Positions 56,789 to 64,000 of a stretch of DNA of 64,000 bases are shown piece by piece (positions within the stretch are counted from its first letter, which is position 1; the number at the start of each line of letters is the position of its first letter). Position numbers and translations under genes: made by a program. Source of the DNA: Pseudomonas sivasensis (lineage in GTDB: Bacteria > Pseudomonadota > Gammaproteobacteria > Pseudomonadales > Pseudomonadaceae). The stretch spans positions 434,001 to 498,000 of the forward strand of contig NZ_JAAOWU010000003.1 in NCBI RefSeq assembly GCF_013778505.1. The letters are read 5' to 3'. The notes below the pieces were generated by a model. The model was given only the letters and a program-made list of their open reading frames with translations, did no database searches and was not told the DNA's origin.

Positions 56789-57571
56789 ATGGATATCGAA
56801 TTTCGCGGTAATGGCATGCGTGAAAACCCGTCTGTAGGTACATGCGATGAGTACGGCGTGAGCGGGATTACTAGCTTTGACGATCTGACCGAAGCTCGTC
56901 GTAACATTGCTAAGGCGCACCCAGGCTTTAAACTCCTGATCTCGCTCGATGATCTGCACCAAGCTCGCTACACCTCGGGGCATGCGCGCAATAATTTAGG
57001 GATGGACGATGCATCGGAACAGGACGTAGCGGGCTTACCTCCAGAGTGCTTCGAGCAGGGTGAATACATAGGCTATCCGACTACGAAAGCGGAGTTTGCA
57101 ATTTGCTATCGCAATTTCATGAACCTGGTAGCAGCCACATCTTTCGAAGATGCTTGCGCTCATGGTTTGACACTCAATGAGCAGGCCCTGCAGGAGTGGA
57201 TCGCTTACCAGAACGACCCTATTTCTCTTCTAGAGCAGCCCCTTTCAGCTCTCCTGGTACCCGTTCAGCAGTCTTGCCAGGCACTTGCGGCTTTTCCGAA
57301 TGGCTATTTCACTTCAGATCTGGATCCAGCGAAAAACTTTGCGGTTGCGCGTCACTTTTCAGAAACACATGGCTATGAGTTGATGGGAGTAGGTGCTTCT
57401 CACATCGGCTTCATTCGTTCTGAGCCGCCTGATACACCCCTAGCGAACGTAGTAGCCAAAGACTTCTGTGCACTCTATAACACTAGCGATGAAGACCGAC
57501 AAGCGCGCGTTTGCGCAGTTGCACAGGCGATCTCCGGTCGGACGCATTTGTGGCTCCGTTACGTGGAATGA
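56789..57571 (+). CDS. Hypothetical protein (260 aa)
   Basis: The 260-residue product is soluble, acidic, and shows no recognised motif. It has a helical middle (residues about 95-150, KAEFAICYRNFMNLVAATSFEDACAHG) and a C-terminal stretch ending in GRTHLWLRYVE. GGAG lies twelve bases upstream of the ATG. No signal peptide or membrane segment is seen, so it is probably cytoplasmic. It is placed between the fluoride operon and the second chemoreceptor as part of the island cargo. Confidence 0.6.
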   Translation: MDIEFRGNGMRENPSVGTCDEYGVSGITSFDDLTEARRNIAKAHPGFKLLISLDDLHQARYTSGHARNNLGMDDASEQDVAGLPPECFEQGEYIGYPTTKAEFAICYRNFMNLVAATSFEDACAHGLTLNEQALQEWIAYQNDPISLLEQPLSALLVPVQQSCQALAAFPNGYFTSDLDPAKNFAVARHFSETHGYELMGVGASHIGFIRSEPPDTPLANVVAKDFCALYNTSDEDRQARVCAVAQAISGRTHLWLRYVE

Positions 57572-57734
57572 TCTCCGTGCGCAGCAAAAGCCTGGCTGAA
57601 TAGAGGCCAGAACTTGTGAGAGGTCTGGGGGAATTTGGCTGTCTTTAGGAGGGTAGTTGCTTTTCACGTTGTGTTCGGCCCGCGACGATAGTGCTACTGA
57701 GTCAAGAAAGATCTGACTGACTTACGTCTCTTGG

Positions 57735-57856
57735 CGAGCCGCTTTGCGCGGGCAGGCTGTCGTAAACCGAGCTCCCGCGTCCCGCTGTATCTCGGCCCTG
57801 CGGGCGTCCGTCCTTCACGCTTTCGGCTGTGCCAGCCTGCGCGCTCCGCTTGCTTC
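57735..57856. repeat. Structured repeat, copy C (diverged)
   Basis: The unit keeps the same block order as copies A and B: GGCTGTCGTAAACC, GGCCCTGCGGGCGTCC, TCCTTCACGCTTTCGGC and GCGCGCTCCGCTTGC, but the first hairpin differs. It lies in the 667-base gap before the second chemoreceptor, which otherwise contains no gene I can support. Confidence 0.55.
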
Positions 57857-58150
57857 GGTTACTCAGCGCTTTCCGACGTCCTGTAGTTAAGCTGGATTGG
57901 CGCCCACAGACTCCCAGCTGTCTCGATCTAGTGAAAGGATCAGAGAGGCATCAGCTATTCAGATTGCTTCGCACCAAGCTGGGAAAGGCGGCCTTCAATG
58001 GGCGAGAAGCTAACTCTGTCAAGTTGTTCTCAGTGGACATTCAAAAAACCTAACAAATGAAGCGCGAATTATTATCAAAATTAACATCACCTATGCTTAT
58101 GGTAATAAATATAAAAAGCAATCTATTTGAGCTGTGCGTGAGAAAAAAGC

Positions 58151-58177
58151 TCAATAAACATACTTGCCTGCCGATAC
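58151..58177 (+). promoter_or_regulatory. Candidate FliA promoter of the second chemoreceptor
   Basis: TCAATAAA, eleven bases, GCCGATAC: the -10 matches GCCGATAA at seven of eight positions and the spacing is exact, while the -35 is weaker. It lies about 60 bases upstream of the receptor's ATG. Confidence 0.55.
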
Positions 58178-58238
58178 CTTCCCTGATCAATGGCACGCCT
58201 CAAGGTTGACCATATCTCCCCTATGAAGAGAAAGCTCT

Positions 58239-59879
58239 ATGACTTGGTTTTTGAACTTGCGCCTTGCGGCAAAACTGTCCACATCATTCTTGATATGCGC
58301 ATTGATAACTATCGCGATTGGGCTCGTCGGGATGAACGGCAACTCACGGCTGGGCGACGCGATTTCATCTGTATTTAGCAATAATATAACTTCAATTAAC
58401 AAGGTAAATGAGGCCCTGCAGCAAGTAATTTATCATAATAGAGACCTATACTTGTTGCTGGCACAAAAATCTAGTGGTGCAGCTGAGGGGGAACTCGCAA
58501 CCACTCAAAAATCATTGTCTGACCGCCAGCGTGCTGTAGAGAAAGCATTTGCTATTTATCGTAGCACCCCGCTGCGCGATGACGAAAAGGCCTTAGGTGA
58601 TAACTTTGAACGGGATTGGCCTGCTTATATTAGAGCGGGAGAGCAGTTCGCAAATGTTTTGATGTCGGGGGATTTGCCAAGGGCGAGATTGCAACTGATA
58701 GGAGACGTCAGCGATAAGTACGGTTTCGCTGAGAAAGAGATGTTAGGGATAATTGCATCTAACAATGATCAAGCGGACGATCTCCGAAGTGAAAGCGATG
58801 CGCTTATTCAAAGTTCTAAGCTAACGATGATTGTAGGTATGGTAATCGCGTTCGTCCTGGCAATGGGCCTGGGTGTTCTTATTACGCGACTCATTACCCG
58901 GCCACTCTCCTATGCAGTATCGGCTGCAGAGCGTATTGCAGGTGGAGATCTTACGCAACGTATTGACGCAGGTAGCCAGGACGAAACCGGGAAATTACTG
59001 TCCTCCCTTGATGAGATGCAGGCGAGCCTTCGAAGCACAATTCAAAATATATCCAGTGCATCAGATCAGCTAGCTTCGGCAGCAGAAGAGCTGAGCGTCG
59101 TAACGGACGAGAGCACACGGGGTCTTACTCAGCAGAACAGTGAAATCGAACAGGCTGCTACCGCTGTGAATGAAATGACAGCTGCGGTAGATGAAGTCGC
59201 TCGCAATGCCGTTTCTACAGCAGAAATATCGCAAAGAACCAATCAAGACGCCATGGCTGGCAAAAGTAAGGTTGGAGAAGCTGTTGTAGCGATTGAAGGA
59301 ATGGTTGGGGAAATCAACTCATCGAGCTCGCAGGTTCAAGAGCTTGCTCATCAGACGAAAGAAATTAGCAAGGTGCTTGAGGTCATCAGGTCGATTGCTG
59401 ACCAAACCAATCTCCTAGCTCTGAATGCGGCCATTGAAGCTGCACGAGCGGGCGAGCAAGGTCGCGGATTTGCAGTAGTAGCTGACGAGGTAAGGGCTCT
59501 AGCTCATCGTACCCAATCATCGACTATTGAAATCGAGGGGATGATTAACGCTGCTCAGACAAGCGCTACTTCTGTAGTAGAAACCATGACCAAGAGTCAG
59601 AGCCAGGCAAATAACACACGTCAGCTTGCGCAGGCTGCAGGCATTGCTCTGGAGTCAATCACGGAGGGTGTAGCTGCAATCACAGAACGCAACCTGGTTA
59701 TCGCAAGCGCGTCAGAAGAACAGGCACAGGTTGCTCGTGAGGTAGATCGTAACCTCGTCAACATTCAAAGCCTGTCAGCTCAAACAGCTACAGGTGCGCA
59801 TCAGACAAATGCCTCGAGCCACGAACTCTCGAGGCTGGCAGTGTCCTTCAACCAGTTGGTAGCCAAATTTAAGCTGTAG
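58239..59879 (+). CDS. Methyl-accepting chemotaxis protein
   Basis: A 546-residue receptor with membrane helices at about residues 10-30 ([23 protein letters not shown]) and 188-210, a four-helix-bundle periplasmic domain between them, HAMP (about 212-265) and a signalling domain with the canonical tip ([19 protein letters not shown], about 385-403) and methylation helices. Its signalling half is close to that of the receptor at 52808, while the ligand domain differs, so the two detect different compounds. A FliA-type promoter upstream would tie its expression to motility. A terminator follows. Confidence 0.88.
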   Translation: MTWFLNLRLAAKLSTSFLICALITIAIGLVGMNGNSRLGDAISSVFSNNITSINKVNEALQQVIYHNRDLYLLLAQKSSGAAEGELATTQKSLSDRQRAVEKAFAIYRSTPLRDDEKALGDNFERDWPAYIRAGEQFANVLMSGDLPRARLQLIGDVSDKYGFAEKEMLGIIASNNDQADDLRSESDALIQSSKLTMIVGMVIAFVLAMGLGVLITRLITRPLSYAVSAAERIAGGDLTQRIDAGSQDETGKLLSSLDEMQASLRSTIQNISSASDQLASAAEELSVVTDESTRGLTQQNSEIEQAATAVNEMTAAVDEVARNAVSTAEISQRTNQDAMAGKSKVGEAVVAIEGMVGEINSSSSQVQELAHQTKEISKVLEVIRSIADQTNLLALNAAIEAARAGEQGRGFAVVADEVRALAHRTQSSTIEIEGMINAAQTSATSVVETMTKSQSQANNTRQLAQAAGIALESITEGVAAITERNLVIASASEEQAQVAREVDRNLVNIQSLSAQTATGAHQTNASSHELSRLAVSFNQLVAKFKL

Positions 59880-59889
59880 ATCCCGCAGG

Positions 59890-59916
59890 AAAGTGCGCTT
59901 TTGCTGGCGCACTTTT
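59890..59916 (+). terminator. Terminator after the second chemoreceptor
   Basis: AAAGTGCGC and GCGCACTTT pair around an eight-base loop, followed by T residues. Confidence 0.75.
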
Positions 59917-60279
59917 CACCCTACGTTACACAAGCACGGGATTGCCAATAGGTATAACTCAACTCGAACCGACCAAAGCGAGTCGGCGGGTGGCAATCAA
60001 AGTTCACTCAATTGTATACTTATTGCGCAGTCTTACCCTTGAGCTACAGGAACATCAGCATGACTGTACTCCAAACGATCTACTGGCAGCCTACGCCGCC
60101 TTAGCGCTAGGCCCCCTCGCAATACCTCGTATCCGCCTGTTCCGCTCGCGGTGCGTTCTGCTGTATGCCCGGTTCTCACACCCAAAGCACACAGCCAAAT
60201 AATCCTCAAAATATGAATTCGTATCGACGCGCTCGCCATTCGCCTGGTGTGCGTTCGGTGCATTGCCTTGGATATTCTG
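59917..60279. other. Intergenic region before sulP
   Basis: No gene with a ribosome-binding site is visible. The segment is moderately GC-rich and contains a possible promoter for the permease. Short open frames here are unconvincing. Confidence 0.4.
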
Positions 60280-61767
60280 ATGCTGCAATCACTCAAAAAA
60301 ACGTGGTTCTCTAACGTTCGTGGAGATGTGCTCGCGGGAATCGTGGTCGCACTAGCGCTGATCCCCGAAGCCATCGCCTTTTCCATCATCGCCGGCGTTG
60401 ACCCAAAGGTCGGGCTTTACGCCTCTTTCTGTATCTGTGCTGTTATCGCCTTTGTCGGTGGTCGTCCCGGCATGATCTCGGCGGCTACCGGCGCCATGGC
60501 ACTGCTCATGGTTACTCTGGTTAAAGAGCACGGACTTCAGTATCTGCTTGCAGCCACGTTGCTCTGTGGGGTACTTCAAATCCTTGCCGGCTACCTGAAG
60601 CTTGGCTCGTTGATGCGCTTTGTTTCACGCTCGGTAGTCACCGGCTTCGTAAACGCATTGGCGATTCTGATATTTATGGCGCAATTGCCTGAGCTGACCA
60701 ATGTCACCTGGCATGTCTACGCCATGACGGCAGCGGGCCTCGGGATCATCTACCTGTTCCCATACGTACCTAAGATCGGCAAGCTGATTCCGTCACCGTT
60801 GGTGTGCATCCTGACGCTGACTGCCGTCGCCATTTACCTCGGTTTGGATATCCGCACCGTCGGTGACATGGGCCAACTGCCTGACACGCTCCCGATCTTC
60901 CTCTGGCCTGAAGTTCCGCTGACTTTTGAAACCCTGCGCATCATTTTCCCGTACTCGGCTGCCTTGGCTGTAGTGGGTTTACTCGAGTCAATGATGACCG
61001 CGACCATTGTCGACGATCTGACCGATACCACCAGCAACAAAAAACGCGAGTGCAAAGGCCAGGGTGTGTCCAACATCGCTGCCGGCATGCTTGGCGGCAT
61101 GGCGGGTTGCGCGATGATCGGCCAGTCAATCATCAACGTGAAATCGGGTGGCCGCACCCGTCTCTCGACATTGTGTGCCGGCGTTTTCCTGCTGCTGATG
61201 GTGGTATTTCTTGGAGAATGGCTCTCAAAAATCCCTATGGCCGCACTCGTAGCAGTCATGATCATGGTGTCAATCGGTACCTTTAGCTGGGATTCCCTGC
61301 GCAATCTGAAAGAGCATCCGCTGTCGACCAACCTCGTCATGGTGGCGACTGTCGTGGTCGTCGTGGCCACTCACAACCTGGCCTACGGCGTAATGGTAGG
61401 TGTGCTGCTGGCTTCGCTGTTCTTTGCTAATAAGGTCGGGCACTACCTGGATATCAAGACCACTCTGGAAGAGACGGAGTCGCATCGGACTTACCACGTC
61501 ATGGGCGAGGTGTTCTTTAGCTCTGCAGACAAGTTCACTGAAGTTTTTGACTTCAAGGAAGCGCTCAACAAGATCACCATCGATCTCACGCAGGCGCATT
61601 TCTGGGATATCACCGCCGTCGCAGCGCTGGATAAGGTGGTTATTAAGTTCCGCCGCGAGGGCGCCGAGGTAGAAGTGCTCGGTCTCAATGAGGCCAGCGC
61701 CACAATCGTTGAGCGCTTCGGCGTGCATGACAAGCCTGGTGCCATCGACAAGCTAATGAGCCACTAA
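60280..61767 (+). CDS. SulP-family anion permease with STAS domain
   Basis: A 495-residue inner-membrane transporter. Ten or more hydrophobic segments lie between residues 18 and 390, including the SulP signature region near [26 protein letters not shown] (about 23-48), and a C-terminal cytoplasmic STAS domain (about 400-490) follows. Members carry sulfate, bicarbonate or other anions; the substrate is not clear. The gene is followed after eleven bases by a broken universal-stress gene, a pairing common for SulP permeases. ATG 60280 is preferred over an earlier start. Confidence 0.9.
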   Translation: MLQSLKKTWFSNVRGDVLAGIVVALALIPEAIAFSIIAGVDPKVGLYASFCICAVIAFVGGRPGMISAATGAMALLMVTLVKEHGLQYLLAATLLCGVLQILAGYLKLGSLMRFVSRSVVTGFVNALAILIFMAQLPELTNVTWHVYAMTAAGLGIIYLFPYVPKIGKLIPSPLVCILTLTAVAIYLGLDIRTVGDMGQLPDTLPIFLWPEVPLTFETLRIIFPYSAALAVVGLLESMMTATIVDDLTDTTSNKKRECKGQGVSNIAAGMLGGMAGCAMIGQSIINVKSGGRTRLSTLCAGVFLLLMVVFLGEWLSKIPMAALVAVMIMVSIGTFSWDSLRNLKEHPLSTNLVMVATVVVVVATHNLAYGVMVGVLLASLFFANKVGHYLDIKTTLEETESHRTYHVMGEVFFSSADKFTEVFDFKEALNKITIDLTQAHFWDITAVAALDKVVIKFRREGAEVEVLGLNEASATIVERFGVHDKPGAIDKLMSH

Positions 61768-61778
61768 GGAGAACAACA

Positions 61779-61901
61779 ATGACCCACGTAATGGCATGCA
61801 TTGATAACTCACAATCCTCATTGGCGGTCTGCGATTACGCAGCATGGGCCTCGCATACATCGAGGAGCACCGGCCCTATTGGAAGCCACACTACGATCTG
61901 A
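61779..61901 (+). pseudogene. Truncated universal stress protein gene
   Basis: The frame starts MTHVMACIDNSQSSLAVCDYAAWAS, the typical start of a UspA-type protein, with AAGGAG upstream, but stops after 40 codons; residues after about 25 do not look like Usp. The full family has about 140 residues (or 280 for tandem forms). The 3' part of the gene is missing, so it is probably a remnant of the protein usually paired with this permease, cut by a deletion or rearrangement near 61855. Confidence 0.7.
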
Positions 61902-62166
61902 TGCACATGACCTCGCATTTTCATCAATGCGAAGTCGCACCCCGGCTAGCTCCCGTGAGAATGGAAAGCCACGAAATCGCCAATGGTAGGGGGTAGCCGA
62001 ACGGGCTCGGCTCAACCTCACGATCGACCGATTCTGGTCGGTCACCGCCAATTTTCACTGGCTGTATTGGGGCGATTTCGGTCAGTCGTGAGAGGCAGAA
62101 TCGGCCAGAAGCGGACGTAGAGTGATCACCCTACAACCTCGGCGCTCTGTATCAGCCACCGGAGCA
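61902..62166. other. Rearranged non-coding region
   Basis: After the broken Usp gene a second frame (61853-61996: LAYIEEHRPYWKPHYDLMHM...) is open for about 48 codons without a start or ribosome-binding site and may be the tail of another lost gene. The rest holds no gene; GACCGATTCTGGTCGGTC (62027-62044) is a short inverted repeat. Confidence 0.4.
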
Positions 62167-62961
62167 TTAACGCAGAGAGGAAAAATACTGAGTAGGCGGT
62201 TTACCCAGTGCTTTCTTGAACATCGTGATGAATGCATTAACTGAGTCATATCCCAGGATGCCCGCCACACGTTGAACGGATACCCCCTCCGCCAAATGAC
62301 TCAGTGCGATCATCAAATGCAATTGTTGACGCCAGCGTCCGAAGCTCAGCCCGGTCGTGCTTTCTACAAGCCTGGCCAGCGTTCGTTCACTGGTTGCAAG
62401 CCGAGTGGCCCACTCGCGCAACGTGGTTCGGTCGCCTGGATCGGAGAAGAGCGTATCGGCGATTTGTTTGATCTTGGGGTGGTCTGATATCGGCAAATGC
62501 AGCTCTTTCAGCGGGGCATCGGAAAGCTGCTCAAGCAGCACTGCAACCAGTCGCGCTGTCTTGCTCTCGTCACGGTAAGCAGGTTCCTGTTCAGCGAGAT
62601 GCAGAATCATCTCCCGTACCAGGGGAGTGATGGCAACAGTACAACACGCTTCAGGCATGGCTGCCGCGCCTGGCTCAACAAACAGAAAGCAGGTACGGGC
62701 GCTCTCGGTTACGCGGCAGCTGTGCGGCGTGCCGCCTGGGATCCATACCGCATGTTGAGGAGGCACAAGCCAAAGTGCATCTTGTACCTCACAGCTAACC
62801 GCACCGTGCAAAGACAGGATCAACTGACCTTTACGGTGGTCATGCGAGCTGACACCTGAGTAACTCAATTCGGGCGCAATCTTTAGGGCAATCGCTGCCT
62901 GAGCGAAAAGATCTGAATCGAAATCTTCCGGCGAGGTAACGACATTTTTTGAGATTGGCAT
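62167..62961 (-). CDS. AraC-family regulator, NimR-like
   Basis: A 264-residue regulator with an N-terminal cupin-like sensor domain (residues 30-110, including HGAVSCEVQDALWLVPPQHAVWIPGGTPHSCRV) and a C-terminal AraC-type double HTH (about 170-262, TLREWATRLATSERTLARLVESTTGLSFGRWRQQ and SVQRVAGILGYDSVNAFITMFKKALGKPP). The arrangement and divergent MFS partner match E. coli NimR (YeaM), which represses the 2-nitroimidazole exporter nimT. The same role is likely but not proven. The ATG at 62961 faces the exporter across 89 bases, a shared control region. Confidence 0.83.
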   Translation of the reverse strand: MPISKNVVTSPEDFDSDLFAQAAIALKIAPELSYSGVSSHDHRKGQLILSLHGAVSCEVQDALWLVPPQHAVWIPGGTPHSCRVTESARTCFLFVEPGAAAMPEACCTVAITPLVREMILHLAEQEPAYRDESKTARLVAVLLEQLSDAPLKELHLPISDHPKIKQIADTLFSDPGDRTTLREWATRLATSERTLARLVESTTGLSFGRWRQQLHLMIALSHLAEGVSVQRVAGILGYDSVNAFITMFKKALGKPPTQYFSSLR

Positions 62962-63050
62962 AATTTAGATGTCGGGTGTCTTAATGTCTATATTATACGG
63001 TTCTGAAGTTCTCTACAGTTGTCTTCTTTATAAGAGGACAGATAAAGAAT

Positions 63051-64000
63051 ATGTCAGACACAAAAAACAAGTGGCATGCCATCGCGCTCGTCGCAGGCAT
63101 TCTGCTTATCGCCGTGAACCTGCGCGTTCCCTTTACCAGCATCGCGCCCGTTTTGCCGCTGATCCAGAATGCTTTTGGCTTGAGCGCCTCAGCTCTAGGC
63201 CTGCTTACGTCACTTCCATTATTTGCCTTCGCCGCCTTCTCTCCGCTCAGCGCGTCGGTCGCCCGCAGGTACGGAATCGAGCGCACGCTTTTTGGTGCAC
63301 TGTTGGTCATTTCATCGGGCATCCTGCTCCGCTCCGCAGGCAGTGCCTGGGCGTTGTACGCCGGTACGATATTGATAGGCACCGGGATCGCACTGGGCAA
63401 CGTGCTGCTGCCCGGCCTGATCAAACGCGACTTCTCAACGAAAATGGCGTCCATGACCGGCGCTTACTCCATCACGATGGGCGCAGCAGGCGCTGTCGGT
63501 TCAGCCGTGATAATTCCGCTGACCCAATCATGGGGATGGCCGATTGCACTGAGTTTGTTGGTCGCAGCCCCGTTGTTGGCGCTGGTGGTGTGGCTGCCGC
63601 AGTTGAAAAAACACAAACACGTAAATCTGTCCGGTTCGAAAGAAGCGCCAACCGTGGCCGTCTGGCGTTCGCCGCTGGCATGGCAGGTCACGCTGTTCAT
63701 GGGGCTAAACGCGATGCCTTTTTATGTCGCTGTCGGCTGGCTGCCGACCATTTTGATAGACCATGGAATATCCCCCGAGCAAGCAGGTACGGTACACGGC
63801 ACGCTTCAACTGACCACGGCCATTCCCGGCTTGATTCTGGCGGCCACACTTCGCCGTCTCAAAGACCAGAGACTGGCAGCCGCTACCGTCAGCCTGTTAA
63901 CCGCCTTATCCCTGATCGGGCTCATTTATGCGCCAGGCTACGCCATTTTGTGGGCCGCGCTCCTGGGCTTCGGCTCTGGCGCCAGCATGATGCTCGGCCT
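63051..64000 (+). CDS. CynX/NimT-family MFS transporter (partial)
   Basis: The gene begins with ATG at 63051 and runs off the window after 316 codons. The protein has the MFS layout of the CynX/NimT group: hydrophobic segments from residue 10 onward (IALVAGILLIAVNLRVPFTSIAP), the ARRYGIERTL loop (about 73-82) of MFS carriers, and further segments at 96-110, 135-150, 165-180. It is divergent from the NimR-like regulator, so it is likely an exporter of nitroimidazole-like or cyanate-related compounds. The C-terminal third is outside the window. Confidence 0.85.
   Translation, partial: MSDTKNKWHAIALVAGILLIAVNLRVPFTSIAPVLPLIQNAFGLSASALGLLTSLPLFAFAAFSPLSASVARRYGIERTLFGALLVISSGILLRSAGSAWALYAGTILIGTGIALGNVLLPGLIKRDFSTKMASMTGAYSITMGAAGAVGSAVIIPLTQSWGWPIALSLLVAAPLLALVVWLPQLKKHKHVNLSGSKEAPTVAVWRSPLAWQVTLFMGLNAMPFYVAVGWLPTILIDHGISPEQAGTVHGTLQLTTAIPGLILAATLRRLKDQRLAAATVSLLTALSLIGLIYAPGYAILWAALLGFGSGASMMLG

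Larger units (their letters stand above)
44296..64000. mobile_element. GInt-like genomic island inserted in tmk (left 19.7 kb)
   Basis: From the cut in tmk to the window end the base composition and gene types differ from the conserved cluster. The element begins with a replacement thymidylate kinase, then four genes in one direction: three large tyrosine-recombinase-like proteins and one HTH/coiled-coil protein. Cargo follows. An operon of three integrases plus a small helical DNA-binding protein at one end of an island, followed by variable cargo and an AT-rich far end, is how GInt elements have been described (ginABCD operon). The right boundary is not visible. Insertion at a P-loop coding sequence may define the target site. 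Confidence 0.75.

Noticed and set aside
56353..57571. Toxin-antitoxin pair
   Set aside because: The genes are separated by 136 bases, sizes are unusual and no toxin or antitoxin motif is visible.

Overview
The window is a chromosomal segment of a Pseudomonas, most likely of the P. fluorescens group. The evidence is the gene set and order (flgZ/ycgR-flgNMA-cheVR-flgBCDE, nrdA next to an RstAB-like pair and pcpS, phoPQ, dctA, and the rne/rluC/sppA/maf/rpmF/plsX/fabDG/acpP/fabF/pabC/mltG/tmk cluster), high-GC coding, sigma-54 and FliA promoters, and REP doublets of the fluorescens type.

Layout. (1) 1-6187: right end of an integrated satellite- or island-like element with a primase-helicase pair, a chain of tiny overlapping genes, an excisionase-like protein and a tyrosine integrase. 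It ends at a 3' fragment of a tRNA-Arg(CCU) gene, which is the junction with the chromosome. (2) 6188-15700: an MFS transporter, then the early flagellar/chemotaxis block. (3) 15817-25100: nrdA, an OmpR-type two-component pair, the phosphopantetheinyl transferase pcpS, and a small exported protein in an operon with phoPQ. (4) 25092-29468: an AraC regulator, dctA with its RpoN promoter and upstream palindromes, and xdhC plus a MobA-like nucleotidyltransferase. (5) 29530-44234: rne, rluC, a HAD phosphatase, sppA, maf, yceD-rpmF-plsX-fabD-fabG-acpP-fabF-pabC-mltG.

(6) 44254-64000: the conserved cluster breaks inside tmk, which should follow mltG. Only 14 codons of the native gene remain, ending in the Walker A coding sequence. 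A second, much more AT-rich element begins there. It first supplies a complete but divergent thymidylate kinase, then an operon of three large tyrosine-recombinase-like proteins and one HTH/coiled-coil protein, the layout described for GInt elements. Cargo follows: two chemoreceptors, a fluoride-riboswitch operon (crcB, DUF190 protein, inorganic pyrophosphatase), three proteins of unknown function, a SulP anion permease with a broken universal-stress gene, and an AraC/NimT-like regulator-exporter pair. Three copies of a structured repeat of about 120 bp lie between cargo genes. The right end of this element is not in the window.

The most interesting system is this second element. It interrupts an essential gene at its P-loop and appears to restore the function with its own kinase, placed directly before the recombinase operon. 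All functional statements come from reading the sequence and from family knowledge; no searches were run.
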